From positions 7,521,501-7,585,500 of the forward strand of contig NC_009485.1 in the NCBI RefSeq assembly GCF_000015165.1: a stretch of 64,000 bases of DNA. Reading direction: 5' to 3'. Of the stretch, positions 43,536-51,971 are shown piece by piece (the first letter of the stretch is position 1; each line of letters begins with the position of its first letter). The notes below the pieces were generated by a model. That model worked only from the letters and a program-made list of their open reading frames with translations. It was not told where the DNA came from and ran no database searches. The position numbers were made by a program, and so were the translations under genes. This stretch comes from Bradyrhizobium sp. BTAi1 (lineage in GTDB: Bacteria > Pseudomonadota > Alphaproteobacteria > Rhizobiales > Xanthobacteraceae).

Positions 43536-45308
43536 TCAGAGGCCGTGGGTTTGCAGCCAGGCTTCGAGCAGGCCCGCCTGCCACAGCCGCGAATGCCCTT
43601 TCGGGCTCATTTCGGCTTCAGGGTTTTGCAGCATGTGATCGATGAAATCGCGCTGGTAGAGCCCGCGGCTGCGCGCCTTCTCATCGCTCAGCACGTCCCG
43701 CACATAAGCGAGAAACGGCCCGCGCAGATAACGCAAGGACGGCACCGGGAAGTAGCCCTTGGGACGGTCGATCACCTCCGCCGGCACGCAACGGCGTGCC
43801 GCCTCTTTCAGGATATGCTTGCCGCCATGCGTCACCTTCAGCTCGGCTGGCATGCGCGCGGCGAGCTCGACGACCTCGTGATCGAGGAACGGTACGCGGG
43901 CTTCGAGCCCGAACGCCATGGTCATGTTGTCGACCCGTTTCACAGGGTCGTCCACCATCATGATTTCGGTGTCGATCTGCAGCACCTTGTCGACCGCAGA
44001 GACGCCGGCATGATCTGCAAAGAAGCGCTCGACGAGCTCAAGGCTCACATCGTCGCCGAGGAGATCCGGAGCGAGCAAGCGCCGCAGATCACCATGCTGC
44101 CAGTCGAAATAGGCGTTCTGATACTGATGGACGGCGTCATTCGCCGCGAGGAATCCGGGATACCAGCTGTAACCGCCGAACACCTCGTCGGCGCCCTGCC
44201 CGCTCTGGACCACCTTGACGCGCTTCGCCACTTCCGACGACAGCAGATAGAAGGCGACACTGTCATGGCTGACCATCGGCTCCGACATCGCTGCGATGGC
44301 ATTCGGCAACGCCTCGAGCGCGCGATCCCCGCCGATCCTGATCTGCTCGTGATCGGTGCCGAAGGTTCGCGCGATGATGTCCGAGTAGCGGAACTCGTCA
44401 CCGCTATGCTCGTCCACCGCATCGAAGCCAATCGAGAAAGTGCGGATATCTTGGTGTCCCAGCTTGGACAGCAGGGCGACCAGCAGGGATGAATCGAGGC
44501 CGCCGGACAGCAGCACGCCCACCGGCACGTCGGCGACGCGACGGCGGTCGACCGCCACGGTCATCTCATCGAGCAACGCATCCGACCATTCCTCCTGACT
44601 CATCGCCCGATCGGTCGGGCGCTGCTCGCCCACATTGAAACTCCAATAACGCTCGCGATGCTGCGTTCCGTCGGGATCGATCGTGAGCAACGTCGCGGGC
44701 GCAAGCTTCTTCACGCCGTTGAGGATCGTCCGCGGCGCCGGGACCGCAGCGTGAAAGCTGAAGAAGTGATGCAGCGCCGTAGGGTCCAGGGATGTATCGA
44801 CATCACCAGCTGCGAGCAGTGCGGGCATCGACGAGGCGAAGCGGAAGAAGCCCGCGCCCTCGGCATAATACAGCGGCTTGATGCCGAGCCGGTCGCGTGC
44901 CAGCACCACGCGGCCGCTGTCACGTTCCCATAGCGCGAAGGCGAACATGCCCTTGAAGCGCTGCACACAACCCTTGCCCCACGCATGATAGGACTTGAGG
45001 ATGACCTCGGTGTCGCCGTCCGAGAAGAAACGATAGCCCTTGGCCTGGAGTTCGGTCCGGAGTTCACGGAAGTTGTAGATGCAGCCGTTGAAGACAATGC
45101 CGAGCCCGAACGCCGCATCGATCATCGGCTGCTGGGCGGCAGCGGACAGATCGAGGATGCTGAGCCGGCGATGGCCGAGGGCAACCCCGCCTTGCACGTA
45201 GAGCCCAGCTGCATCGGGACCCCGCGCCTGCATCGCATCGTTCATGCGGCTCAGCGCGTGCAGCAACGGCGGGGAGGAATATCTGACTTCACCACAAATG
45301 CCGCACAT
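43536..45308 (-). CDS. asnO: AsnO-like N-acetylglutaminylglutamine amidotransferase
   Basis: A 590-residue asparagine-synthase-type amidotransferase. The N-terminal glutaminase domain starts MCGICGEVRYSS with Cys2 as nucleophile and has RGPDAAGLYVQ and FNGCIYNFRELR. The synthetase domain has the PP-loop LLSGGLDSSLLVALL and SGQGADEVFGGY. Length and overall pattern match the AsnO/TIGR03104-type amidotransferase of N-acetylglutaminylglutamine amide (NAGGN) synthesis rather than ordinary AsnB. In the classical locus it adjoins a GNAT/ATP-grasp synthetase; here a YbdK ligase takes that place. Second gene of the trio, 24 bases after the YafJ/EgtC-like gene. Confidence 0.85.
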   Translation of the reverse strand: MCGICGEVRYSSPPLLHALSRMNDAMQARGPDAAGLYVQGGVALGHRRLSILDLSAAAQQPMIDAAFGLGIVFNGCIYNFRELRTELQAKGYRFFSDGDTEVILKSYHAWGKGCVQRFKGMFAFALWERDSGRVVLARDRLGIKPLYYAEGAGFFRFASSMPALLAAGDVDTSLDPTALHHFFSFHAAVPAPRTILNGVKKLAPATLLTIDPDGTQHRERYWSFNVGEQRPTDRAMSQEEWSDALLDEMTVAVDRRRVADVPVGVLLSGGLDSSLLVALLSKLGHQDIRTFSIGFDAVDEHSGDEFRYSDIIARTFGTDHEQIRIGGDRALEALPNAIAAMSEPMVSHDSVAFYLLSSEVAKRVKVVQSGQGADEVFGGYSWYPGFLAANDAVHQYQNAYFDWQHGDLRRLLAPDLLGDDVSLELVERFFADHAGVSAVDKVLQIDTEIMMVDDPVKRVDNMTMAFGLEARVPFLDHEVVELAARMPAELKVTHGGKHILKEAARRCVPAEVIDRPKGYFPVPSLRYLRGPFLAYVRDVLSDEKARSRGLYQRDFIDHMLQNPEAEMSPKGHSRLWQAGLLEAWLQTHGL

Positions 45309-45332
45309 CGCAGGACATCCAACTCCATTGTT

Positions 45333-46160
45333 CTATAGGTCTCCGACAACCCTCTGTGATCGCTTGCGTTCCGCATCAAGACCAGCAGTGCCTGCGGCAA
45401 ATAGCGGAACGATCTCGGCAGCGCAGGACGCGCGCGCCACCAGCACATGATCGGGGGGCACCTCGATCCAGTCCGGCTCCCTGTCATAGGGCTCCGACAC
45501 CGCGATCACTTGGTCGCCGTCCTCGCGATAGTAGAGCGAATTGGCGCGATCATTCGCGGCGAATCGGAACGCGTAGAGATCGTGGCCATTCGACAAAGCC
45601 GACGTGAAGCGCAGGTGCTCGCGAAGCCCGTCCTGGTTGACGAGCTGACAAAGTGACCCGAGCACCTTGCGCGTCGCGCCGATCGGGTCCTGATCGATGC
45701 CGGCGCCGACGATCGCGAGGAAGACCGCCTCGGAATCCGTGGTGCCGAGGCGCGACGGATACAGCGCATCGGGAATCATCGCCTCCACCTTGCGGCGCAG
45801 CCTGTTCCAGCTGCCGACAAAGCCATTGTGCATGAACAGCCACCGGCCACAGGCGAATGGGTGGCAATTCTGCCGTGTCACCGCCGTGCCTGTCGCGGCG
45901 CGCACATGCGCGAAGAAAAGGTGCGAGTGCAGATGCCGGCACAGATAACGCAGGTTCTCGTCCGACCATGCCGGCCGGGTCTCGCGATAGAGACCTGGCT
46001 CCGGATGATCGCCGTACCAGCCGAGGCCAAAGCCATCGCCATTGGTGCCTGCGGTCGATTCGAGCGCACGGATGCTCTGCGTAACCAGCGAATGCTCGGG
46101 CTCCGTCACATAATGCTCGAAGGCGGTTGTTTCTCCGCGATAGGCGATCCAGCGGCACAT
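45333..46160 (-). CDS. Class II glutamine amidotransferase (YafJ/EgtC-like)
   Basis: A 275-residue stand-alone Ntn-hydrolase domain. Cys2 (MCRWIAYRGE) is the nucleophile, with GTNGDGFGLGWYG, FFAHVRAATGT and the NCHPFACGRWLFMHNG motif. Relatives include YafJ and EgtC, the latter removing the gamma-glutamyl group in ergothioneine synthesis. As first gene of the trio it could act as a gamma-glutamyl hydrolase or glutaminase on the product of the ligase. No ergothioneine genes (EgtB/EgtD) are present here, so an EgtC role is unlikely. Confidence 0.85.
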   Translation of the reverse strand: MCRWIAYRGETTAFEHYVTEPEHSLVTQSIRALESTAGTNGDGFGLGWYGDHPEPGLYRETRPAWSDENLRYLCRHLHSHLFFAHVRAATGTAVTRQNCHPFACGRWLFMHNGFVGSWNRLRRKVEAMIPDALYPSRLGTTDSEAVFLAIVGAGIDQDPIGATRKVLGSLCQLVNQDGLREHLRFTSALSNGHDLYAFRFAANDRANSLYYREDGDQVIAVSEPYDREPDWIEVPPDHVLVARASCAAEIVPLFAAGTAGLDAERKRSQRVVGDL

Positions 46161-46501
46161 CGTGATGCTCCAATGCGGAGGGGGGCGTCGAACCGGCCGT
46201 CATGGCGGCATGCGATTGGCTGATCACGCCGGACGAACGTCTTGATCCGGGCTGTGTTCGCAGGTGGAAAGCGGGGATTTGCTCACTGCTGGCGTCTCCT
46301 GCTGATTGTGGGGCTGGCGGAAACGCCTTGCGGGACGGCCCGGTTCCACGCCGCGCGGAACGCTGATCGTCAGTATCAGCCGTGCGCTATGCGCCACGTC
46401 CCAGTCTGCCGTCGCGGGCCCTAGCCGGGCACCGGGCGCGATAACCAATGTCTCGCCCCACGTTCCACCGCAAACAACGCGCGACATCGTCGCGCTGTCG
46501 C
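46161..46501. other. Intergenic region before the amidotransferase trio
   Basis: A 341-base gap between the YafJ/EgtC-like start and the stop of the LysR gene, which points the same way. It must hold the promoter of the trio. A possible frame over 46224-46595 runs into the LysR gene and has no family features. I see no clear promoter pair, hairpin or RNA gene. Confidence 0.35.
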
Positions 46502-47383
46502 TCACGCCTCGCCGCGTTCGCGGACCAGTCTGAGCCAAGCCGCGGCCGCGGGCGACAGATAGGCGCCGCGGCGCCAAGCCATCGACAGGGTCCATTCCGT
46601 ACCCGGCTCGTCGAGCAGGACGAGACTGATCGGCACCTGCGTGCGCTGGGTCGCAATCATGCGCGGCAGGAAGGCGATGCCGAGTCCAGCGCCGGCAAGC
46701 TCGGCGATGAAGTCGATCTGGGTGCTGCGCGCCGCCACCACTGGCTCGAAGCCGTTGCGGCGACAGGCCTCGCGGATGATCCGGTTGAGCGCGAAGCCGG
46801 CTTCGAACAGCACGAACGGAGTCTCGCGCAAATCGGCCAACGTCACGGCGTCACGCTGTGCCAGCGGATGATCGACCGAGACCAGGGCCATCAGCGGCTC
46901 TCGGCGTACCACCTGGGCCGCGAACTCATCGGCGATCGGCGGCAGCAGGCCTGCGAAGTCGATTTCACCGGCGGCGAGCAACTCGCTGAGGCGGTCGCTG
47001 CCGTGCTCGACCAGCCGGATCTCGATATCGGGATAAAGCTGGCGATACAGCGCAAACAGCGGCGCGAACAGTGTGCTGGAGCCGATCGGCGGCAGGCCGA
47101 GCCGCAGCACGCCCCGCTTCAATCCCTTGAGTTCCTCAAGCTCCGCCTGCAGGTCGTCTCGTTCGGCAAGCAGCCGGATCGCGCGGCGATAGACGATCTC
47201 CCCGGCCGCGGTCATGCGGCTCTTATGGCCGAGCCGGTCCAGCAGGGGCAGACCGAGTTCGTCCTCAAGCTGCTTGACCGCCTTGCTGACGGTCGACTGG
47301 GTCGCGAAGACCACCTTGGCGGCCTGCGAGAAACCGCCTTGGCGGACGACCTCGACGAAGGCCCTGAGCGTCCTGAGTTCCAT
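46502..47383 (-). CDS. LysR-family regulator of lrgAB (putative)
   Basis: A 293-residue LysR protein starting MELRTLRAFVEVVRQGGFSQ, with recognition helix VFATQSTVSKAVKQLEDEL and effector domain from about residue 90 (KRGVLRLGLPPIGSS). It is divergent from lrgA across 105 bases, and this LysR-lrgAB order is common in proteobacteria. An in-frame ATG three codons upstream is possible; 47383 fits the family start. Its inducer is unknown. Confidence 0.88.
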   Translation of the reverse strand: MELRTLRAFVEVVRQGGFSQAAKVVFATQSTVSKAVKQLEDELGLPLLDRLGHKSRMTAAGEIVYRRAIRLLAERDDLQAELEELKGLKRGVLRLGLPPIGSSTLFAPLFALYRQLYPDIEIRLVEHGSDRLSELLAAGEIDFAGLLPPIADEFAAQVVRREPLMALVSVDHPLAQRDAVTLADLRETPFVLFEAGFALNRIIREACRRNGFEPVVAARSTQIDFIAELAGAGLGIAFLPRMIATQRTQVPISLVLLDEPGTEWTLSMAWRRGAYLSPAAAAWLRLVRERGEA

Positions 47384-47488
47384 CCTCAGCATTCCAAATT
47401 CGACTGAAGATTAGTCAACCAATTCATTTTGTACATGCTGCATTGCGACATATCCTCTTCTGCGACGGCTGACTTCGGACCCCCCATC

Positions 47489-47908
47489 ATGACGCAACGC
47501 AGCATTCTTCTTCAGGCGCACCGCCTCCTCCGCCGCAACCAGCTGGCGCAGCTTGGCCTGCTCGGCGTGTTCTGGGCCGCTGGCGAGGCGGTCTCGCGGG
47601 CCACTGGCCTGCCGCTGCCCGGTGGTATCATTGGCATGGCCCTGGCGCTCGCGCTGTTCCTCGCAGGCGGGCTCAAGGTGGCCAGCATGAAGCGGGGCGC
47701 CAACTGGATGCTGGCCGAGATGCTGCTGTTCTTCGTGCCGGCGGTGCTGGCGCTGCTCGATCATCGCGAGCTGTTCGGGCTGCTCGGCTTGAAGATCTTT
47801 GCCGTCATCGTCGTGAGCACCACCGCCGTGATGTGCGTGACCGCTCTCACCGTGGATCTCTGCTATCGTTGGACCGAGCATCATGACGCTGGCAGCGCTG
47901 TGGCGTGA
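47489..47908 (+). CDS. lrgA: CidA/LrgA-family membrane protein
   Basis: A 139-residue holin-like inner-membrane protein with four helices. The family mark LPLPGGIIGMALALALFL follows QLGLLGVFWAAGEAVS, and MLLFFVPAVLALLD is conserved. LrgA/CidA proteins pair with LrgB and have been linked to autolysis control and to pyruvate or glycolate transport. Its 3' end overlaps lrgB by 26 bases. The ATG at 47489 is preferred over an upstream opening that encodes no membrane segment. Confidence 0.88.
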   Translation: MTQRSILLQAHRLLRRNQLAQLGLLGVFWAAGEAVSRATGLPLPGGIIGMALALALFLAGGLKVASMKRGANWMLAEMLLFFVPAVLALLDHRELFGLLGLKIFAVIVVSTTAVMCVTALTVDLCYRWTEHHDAGSAVA

Positions 47909-48593
47909 ACCGCTTGTCCAGGCTGCGGTCTGGTCGCTGGCGACGATCCTGCTGTACCTGCTGGCCAAGCGGGTGCACCGGCGCTGGCCGCGCTGGTGGC
48001 TGATGCCGCTCGCTGTCGCGCCGGCGCTGCTGATGATCGCGGCGCTCGCGCTCAACGTCTCCTATCGTGACTACATCCGCGGCACGCATTGGCTGGTTGC
48101 GCTGCTGGGCCCAGCGACCGTCGCCTTTGCCGTGCCGATCTATGAGCAGCGGGCGCTGATTCGCCGCCGCTGGCCGCTGCTGCTCGCCGGCATGGTTGCC
48201 GGCAGCCTCACCGCCGTCGCGACCAGCTGGGCATTGGCCTATGTGCTCGGCATCGACGGCGAGCTGCGGCTGAGCCTGCTGCCGCGCTCGATGAGCACGC
48301 CGTTCGCGATGGAAGTCTCCGGCGAGATCGGCGGCATTCCTGACCTGACCGCAGTGTTCGTCGTGCTCACCGGCATCATCGGCGCCGCTGTCGGCGACAT
48401 CGTGCTGGCACGGCTGCCGCTTCGCTCGACGCTCGCCAAGGGCGCGCTGTTCGGCGTGGGCGCGCATGGCGCGGGAACAGCGCGCGCACACCAGATCGGA
48501 CGCGAGGAAGGCGCCATCGCGGGCCTCGTGATGGTGCTGGTCGGGCTCATGAACGTGGCGCTGGCGCCGCTCATCATCCAGTTCATGAAGTGA
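47883..48593 (+). CDS. lrgB: LrgB/CidB-family membrane protein
   Basis: A 236-residue inner-membrane protein with about seven helices. The LrgB block is plain: RSMSTPFAMEVSGEIGGIPDLTAVFVVLTG and, later, LFGVGAHGAGTARAHQIGREEGAIAGLVMVL (each named by its first residues). Works with LrgA, possibly as a carboxylate carrier such as plant PLGG1. It ends 10 bases from the convergent amidotransferase gene. Confidence 0.9.
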   Translation: MTLAALWREPLVQAAVWSLATILLYLLAKRVHRRWPRWWLMPLAVAPALLMIAALALNVSYRDYIRGTHWLVALLGPATVAFAVPIYEQRALIRRRWPLLLAGMVAGSLTAVATSWALAYVLGIDGELRLSLLPRSMSTPFAMEVSGEIGGIPDLTAVFVVLTGIIGAAVGDIVLARLPLRSTLAKGALFGVGAHGAGTARAHQIGREEGAIAGLVMVLVGLMNVALAPLIIQFMK

Positions 48594-48603
48594 GCCAGCG
48601 AAC

Positions 48604-49434
48604 TCAGCGCCGATCGAGTGAGGCCAGCCAGTTGCTGATCTCGGCTTGGCGCAGCGCATCGTCGGCCACGTCCTGATCGAGCCCGAGCCGCCACAGAACA
48701 TCCCGCCTACCGCGGTCGCGATGTAGCGTCGCGAGATCTGCCGCGTAACGCTCCAGCTCGGCCAGATCGGCGAAGAAGCCTTCATCGACCAGCGGCTGTC
48801 CGATACGGCTGATCACACAGGCAACGTCCTGGAAGCTGAACTCGGGATGATACTGCACGCCCCAGAAGCGACCGCGCCCGTATCTGATCTCTGCGGCCTG
48901 CACCTCGCTCATGCCGTTGCGCGCCGTCACGGTCGCATCCGGCGGCAGCCGGGTCACGATATCGCTGTGGATGGCCGGCGCATCGAACACGCTGCCGCGC
49001 GCAGCATGCAGGCGATGAGCGCGGCCCGCCTCCGTCAGCGCGATCTTGCGCGCGAAACCGACCTCGCGGCCGGCAGGATTGAGCGACACCTCGCCGCCGG
49101 CCGCCACCGTGGCGAGCTGCAGGCCCCAGCATGAGCCGAACATCGGCACGCCCTGGGCGAAGATCTTGCGCACCAGCTCGATCTGCCGCAGCGCTTCCGG
49201 CTCGCGCTGATAGATGTTGAGCGCGGAACCGGTGATGACGATGCCCTGATAGGCATCGATCGGCTGCGGCAACTGCGCATCGGCGTCGGCTGGCGTGGCG
49301 ATGTCGACCACCGCCTCCGGCGCCAGCGCGCGAAGCACATCGGCATAGCTCTCAGATGGCGTATGCCCCGCGATCTCCGCCCAGCGGCGCCGGCCGGCAA
49401 GTGAGTTGCCTTCGAGGACGAGCAATCTCAGCAC
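48604..49434 (-). CDS. Type 1 glutamine amidotransferase, GMP-synthase-like
   Basis: A 276-residue class I glutamine amidotransferase-like protein. The triad is complete: Cys102 in FGSCWGLQLA, His196 and Glu198 in VQYHPEFS. Stand-alone members of this group act on gamma-glutamyl compounds or serve as glutaminase subunits; no synthetase partner is adjacent. It ends 10 bases from lrgB, convergently, and starts 36 bases before the next gene's stop. Confidence 0.85.
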   Translation of the reverse strand: MLRLLVLEGNSLAGRRRWAEIAGHTPSESYADVLRALAPEAVVDIATPADADAQLPQPIDAYQGIVITGSALNIYQREPEALRQIELVRKIFAQGVPMFGSCWGLQLATVAAGGEVSLNPAGREVGFARKIALTEAGRAHRLHAARGSVFDAPAIHSDIVTRLPPDATVTARNGMSEVQAAEIRYGRGRFWGVQYHPEFSFQDVACVISRIGQPLVDEGFFADLAELERYAADLATLHRDRGRRDVLWRLGLDQDVADDALRQAEISNWLASLDRR

Positions 49435-49470
49435 GTTTTCGCTCTCCGAACGTTCATGGATGCGGCCGCC

Positions 49471-50301
49471 TCAAGGATTCAAGACACCGCGCAGGAATTG
49501 CGCCGTCCGCTCGCGCACCTCCGGCCGGTTCAGGATCGTATGCACGTCAGCATCCAGCACCATCACCTCTGCCTTCGGATCATCCTTCAGCGCCGCCGCG
49601 CAGGAGCCGGTGACGGCGCGGTCCTTGTTCCAGGGATTGGCACCCGAGAAATAAGGATCGCGCGCCGAGATCGCATTCAGCACCGGCTCCTTCGGCCCGA
49701 TGCCGAGCCGGGGCGCGGTGACGAAGTAGTTGTCCTCACAGGACCACGAATAGATCAGCCGGGCAGCGACGTCCTTGCCGGCGTAGCGGCCAACCGCCAC
49801 CGCGCCCTCGCTGCTGCCGGCCAGCAGGGTCCGCTGCCGGTCGACCCAGCTCCAGTCGCGCGACGCCTTCAACGCGTTCTCCAGCTCGGCCAGCCGCAAG
49901 GTATGGACACGCTCATAGGTGTCGACATCGACCGGCGAGGTATAGGTCAGCCGGTCCGGGATCGCGAGGCTGTCGGGAGCGACCGAGGCGGCGCCGAGTT
50001 CGTCGGCCAGCCAGGTCTGAAACTCCTTGATCGCCGGCGCCACGCCGCTGGAGCCGTGCATCACGACCACCAGTGGCACGATGCCGATCACGTCGGGCGC
50101 ATCCTCGGCACGGCCTTCCCAGCGCCGCCCGCCCGCGAGCGAAGCCGGCAGGACGAGATTGGCCTTGGTCCAGGTCAGCGCGAGATTCTCCGGCGAGGGC
50201 TCCAGCACCGTGCCCTTGATCGTGCCCGGCGCGTCGGCCGCGAAAGACGCGGCAGAGAGCAGCATCGCGACCCCAGCGAGCAGAGAGCGGCAAGAGAACA
50301 T
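49471..50301 (-). CDS. Exported alpha/beta hydrolase
   Basis: A 276-residue protein with signal peptide (MFSCRSLLAGVAMLLSAASFAADA). PLVVVMHGSSGVAP is the oxyanion strand and LLAGSSEGAVAVGRYAG carries the Ser nucleophile (GSSEG); a late Asp and the DADVHTI His could complete the triad. Resembles dienelactone-hydrolase-like periplasmic proteins. The start at 50301 is set by the signal peptide; the frame is open 48 codons further. Substrate unknown. Confidence 0.75.
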   Translation of the reverse strand: MFSCRSLLAGVAMLLSAASFAADAPGTIKGTVLEPSPENLALTWTKANLVLPASLAGGRRWEGRAEDAPDVIGIVPLVVVMHGSSGVAPAIKEFQTWLADELGAASVAPDSLAIPDRLTYTSPVDVDTYERVHTLRLAELENALKASRDWSWVDRQRTLLAGSSEGAVAVGRYAGKDVAARLIYSWSCEDNYFVTAPRLGIGPKEPVLNAISARDPYFSGANPWNKDRAVTGSCAAALKDDPKAEVMVLDADVHTILNRPEVRERTAQFLRGVLNP

Positions 50302-50483
50302 GATCAGTCCAGACCTCGTGCGTTGAGCGCGCTCCGACGAATTCAGCGCCGGAAGGCCCCTCAATCCCACGGCATGGCAGCCGGCACAAGATGACGCCAA
50401 CGCGGGCTCCCCATGCAGGCCCGCCTGCCATGTGCAGCAGGTCACAGGGATCCAGCCTCACGCGATGAGTACATCGTTGACAA

Positions 50484-51338
50484 TCATCTGCTCAAATGCG
50501 TCGAGAGAAAATCGTGCATCTCTGCGACCGAGCGGCCGGCGGCATCGGCGTCATATTGCAGCCAGTGCCCGAAATTGGACCGGCCCGATGCCAGCCAGGG
50601 AAAATCGAAGGCGTGATAGGCGCCGGGATAGACCTCGAGCCTGACAGGAGCGCCCTGGTCCGGTTGCAGCGACAGCCACTGCTCGCAATTCGCCGCGGGT
50701 GTCCAGTCATCCTTGTCGCCGATCAGGATGAGCGTCGGCACTACGAGCCAACGCCCCGCGGAGCTGCACCGCGGATAGTAGGCGACCGCAACCTTGAAAG
50801 TCAGATCATCGGGCAGCTCGTAGATCTTGACGTCATGCTTGGAAACGAGCCGTAGCGTGACGATGCCGCCTTGGGATGAGCCGACCAGGCCGATGCGCGA
50901 GCGGTCGACGAACGGAAGCGACGCGAGATACGTGAGCGCGCCCCAGGCATCGGCATTGCGATCCGGCATCGGGCGGTCGCAGGCCTGCGCAAGTCCGCGC
51001 GGCCGGAAGCTGTCGACGGCCAGCACGACATAGCCCCACCCCGTCAACAAACGCGAGAAGTACTGACGGGCGCGATCACCGAGCCCGGCGCAGCCGTGCA
51101 GATAGACGATCGCTGCGAACGGGCCGTCCCCCTCCGGCTTGGACAGATAGCCGTCGATCGTCTGGCCGGTCGCCACAACCATCTCGCCGCGCTCGAGCGC
51201 GAGACGCCGCTGGATTTGGTCAAGAACATAAGGCGCAGTGTCGAAGGTGACGTGCTGATCGGCCGTCTGGGCCGCCGCGCCTTGGATCAGCGACACGACA
51301 GTCAGCAGACACGCGACGATCCATTTCGACCCTTGCAT
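50484..51338 (-). CDS. Exported dienelactone-hydrolase-family protein
   Basis: A 284-residue alpha/beta hydrolase with signal peptide (MQGSKWIVACLLTVVSLIQGAAA). IVYLHGCAGLGDRARQYF is the oxyanion region, LVGSSQGGIVTLRL carries a Ser nucleophile (so not the Cys type), LIGDKDDWTPA the Asp and YPGAYHAFDFP the His. It follows the same direction as the preceding exported hydrolase, 182 bases apart, and the two may be distant paralogues. Substrate unknown. Confidence 0.82.
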   Translation of the reverse strand: MQGSKWIVACLLTVVSLIQGAAAQTADQHVTFDTAPYVLDQIQRRLALERGEMVVATGQTIDGYLSKPEGDGPFAAIVYLHGCAGLGDRARQYFSRLLTGWGYVVLAVDSFRPRGLAQACDRPMPDRNADAWGALTYLASLPFVDRSRIGLVGSSQGGIVTLRLVSKHDVKIYELPDDLTFKVAVAYYPRCSSAGRWLVVPTLILIGDKDDWTPAANCEQWLSLQPDQGAPVRLEVYPGAYHAFDFPWLASGRSNFGHWLQYDADAAGRSVAEMHDFLSTHLSR

Positions 51339-51408
51339 GGCACACAGCCCTCGCGAGTTGCAGCGCCAGCATGATCCAAACGGCCTCCGGAATCCAGCGC
51401 GGTGCGCT

Positions 51409-51840
51409 TCATCTCACACGCGAACTGCGACGGTAATACGCGCGACGGCGCTGCGTCGGCAGGTCCCGAACGATGTCAGCGCAGGCGCTCGGACGTGCCG
51501 CCGACGCAAGAGACGAGCCGCAATCGCGAACCAGACGCAGCCGCGGCTCGCCCGCGGCCTCTCGCCTCACCGAATGACTGTCGGCAACGTCCTGGCTCTC
51601 TGTCGGCAGCAGCGCCTGCAGCATCGTCCTCAGGCTCCTGAGCACCGCCGCAATGGCCCGTGAGGGATACGCCCAGCGCAACCGCCGCGGCGAGCGCTGC
51701 AAGCGGTCCGCGCGCCCGGCTGGACGTCCAGTGCGCACCCGGCGGCCGCGCGGGCTGGCCGCCGATGGGCCGTCATCGGTTGGCAGCATCACTCGAAACG
51801 GTTCCTCCGACGGACCGGTCACGATCAGCAATTTGCGCAT
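51409..51840 (-). CDS. Hypothetical Arg-rich protein (doubtful)
   Basis: A possible 143-residue frame starting MRKLLIVTGPSEEPFRVMLP, with AGG about nine bases before the ATG. The N-terminus looks protein-like, but the rest is rich in Arg and Ser/Ala without recognisable motifs, as out-of-frame high-GC DNA often is. It is the only frame with a plausible ribosome site in the 633 bases between the exported hydrolase and the band-7 gene. No function assigned. Confidence 0.3.
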   Translation of the reverse strand: MRKLLIVTGPSEEPFRVMLPTDDGPSAASPRGRRVRTGRPAGRADRLQRSPRRLRWAYPSRAIAAVLRSLRTMLQALLPTESQDVADSHSVRREAAGEPRLRLVRDCGSSLASAARPSACADIVRDLPTQRRRAYYRRSSRVR

Positions 51841-51971
51841 ACGTCTCACCTTGATCTCATGGCAGCCGATGCATCGGCCGCCTTCGATCCGACCATGGCG
51901 CACGGGCGGTGACGGCAAGCTGTTGTCCGATGTCAGCGACATGTCAGCTCGCCGTCCCACCCTGTTCCCTG

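Noticed and set aside
46224..46595. 123-codon minus-strand frame overlapping the LysR 3' end
   Set aside because: Overlaps a firm LysR gene in another frame and has no protein-like features.
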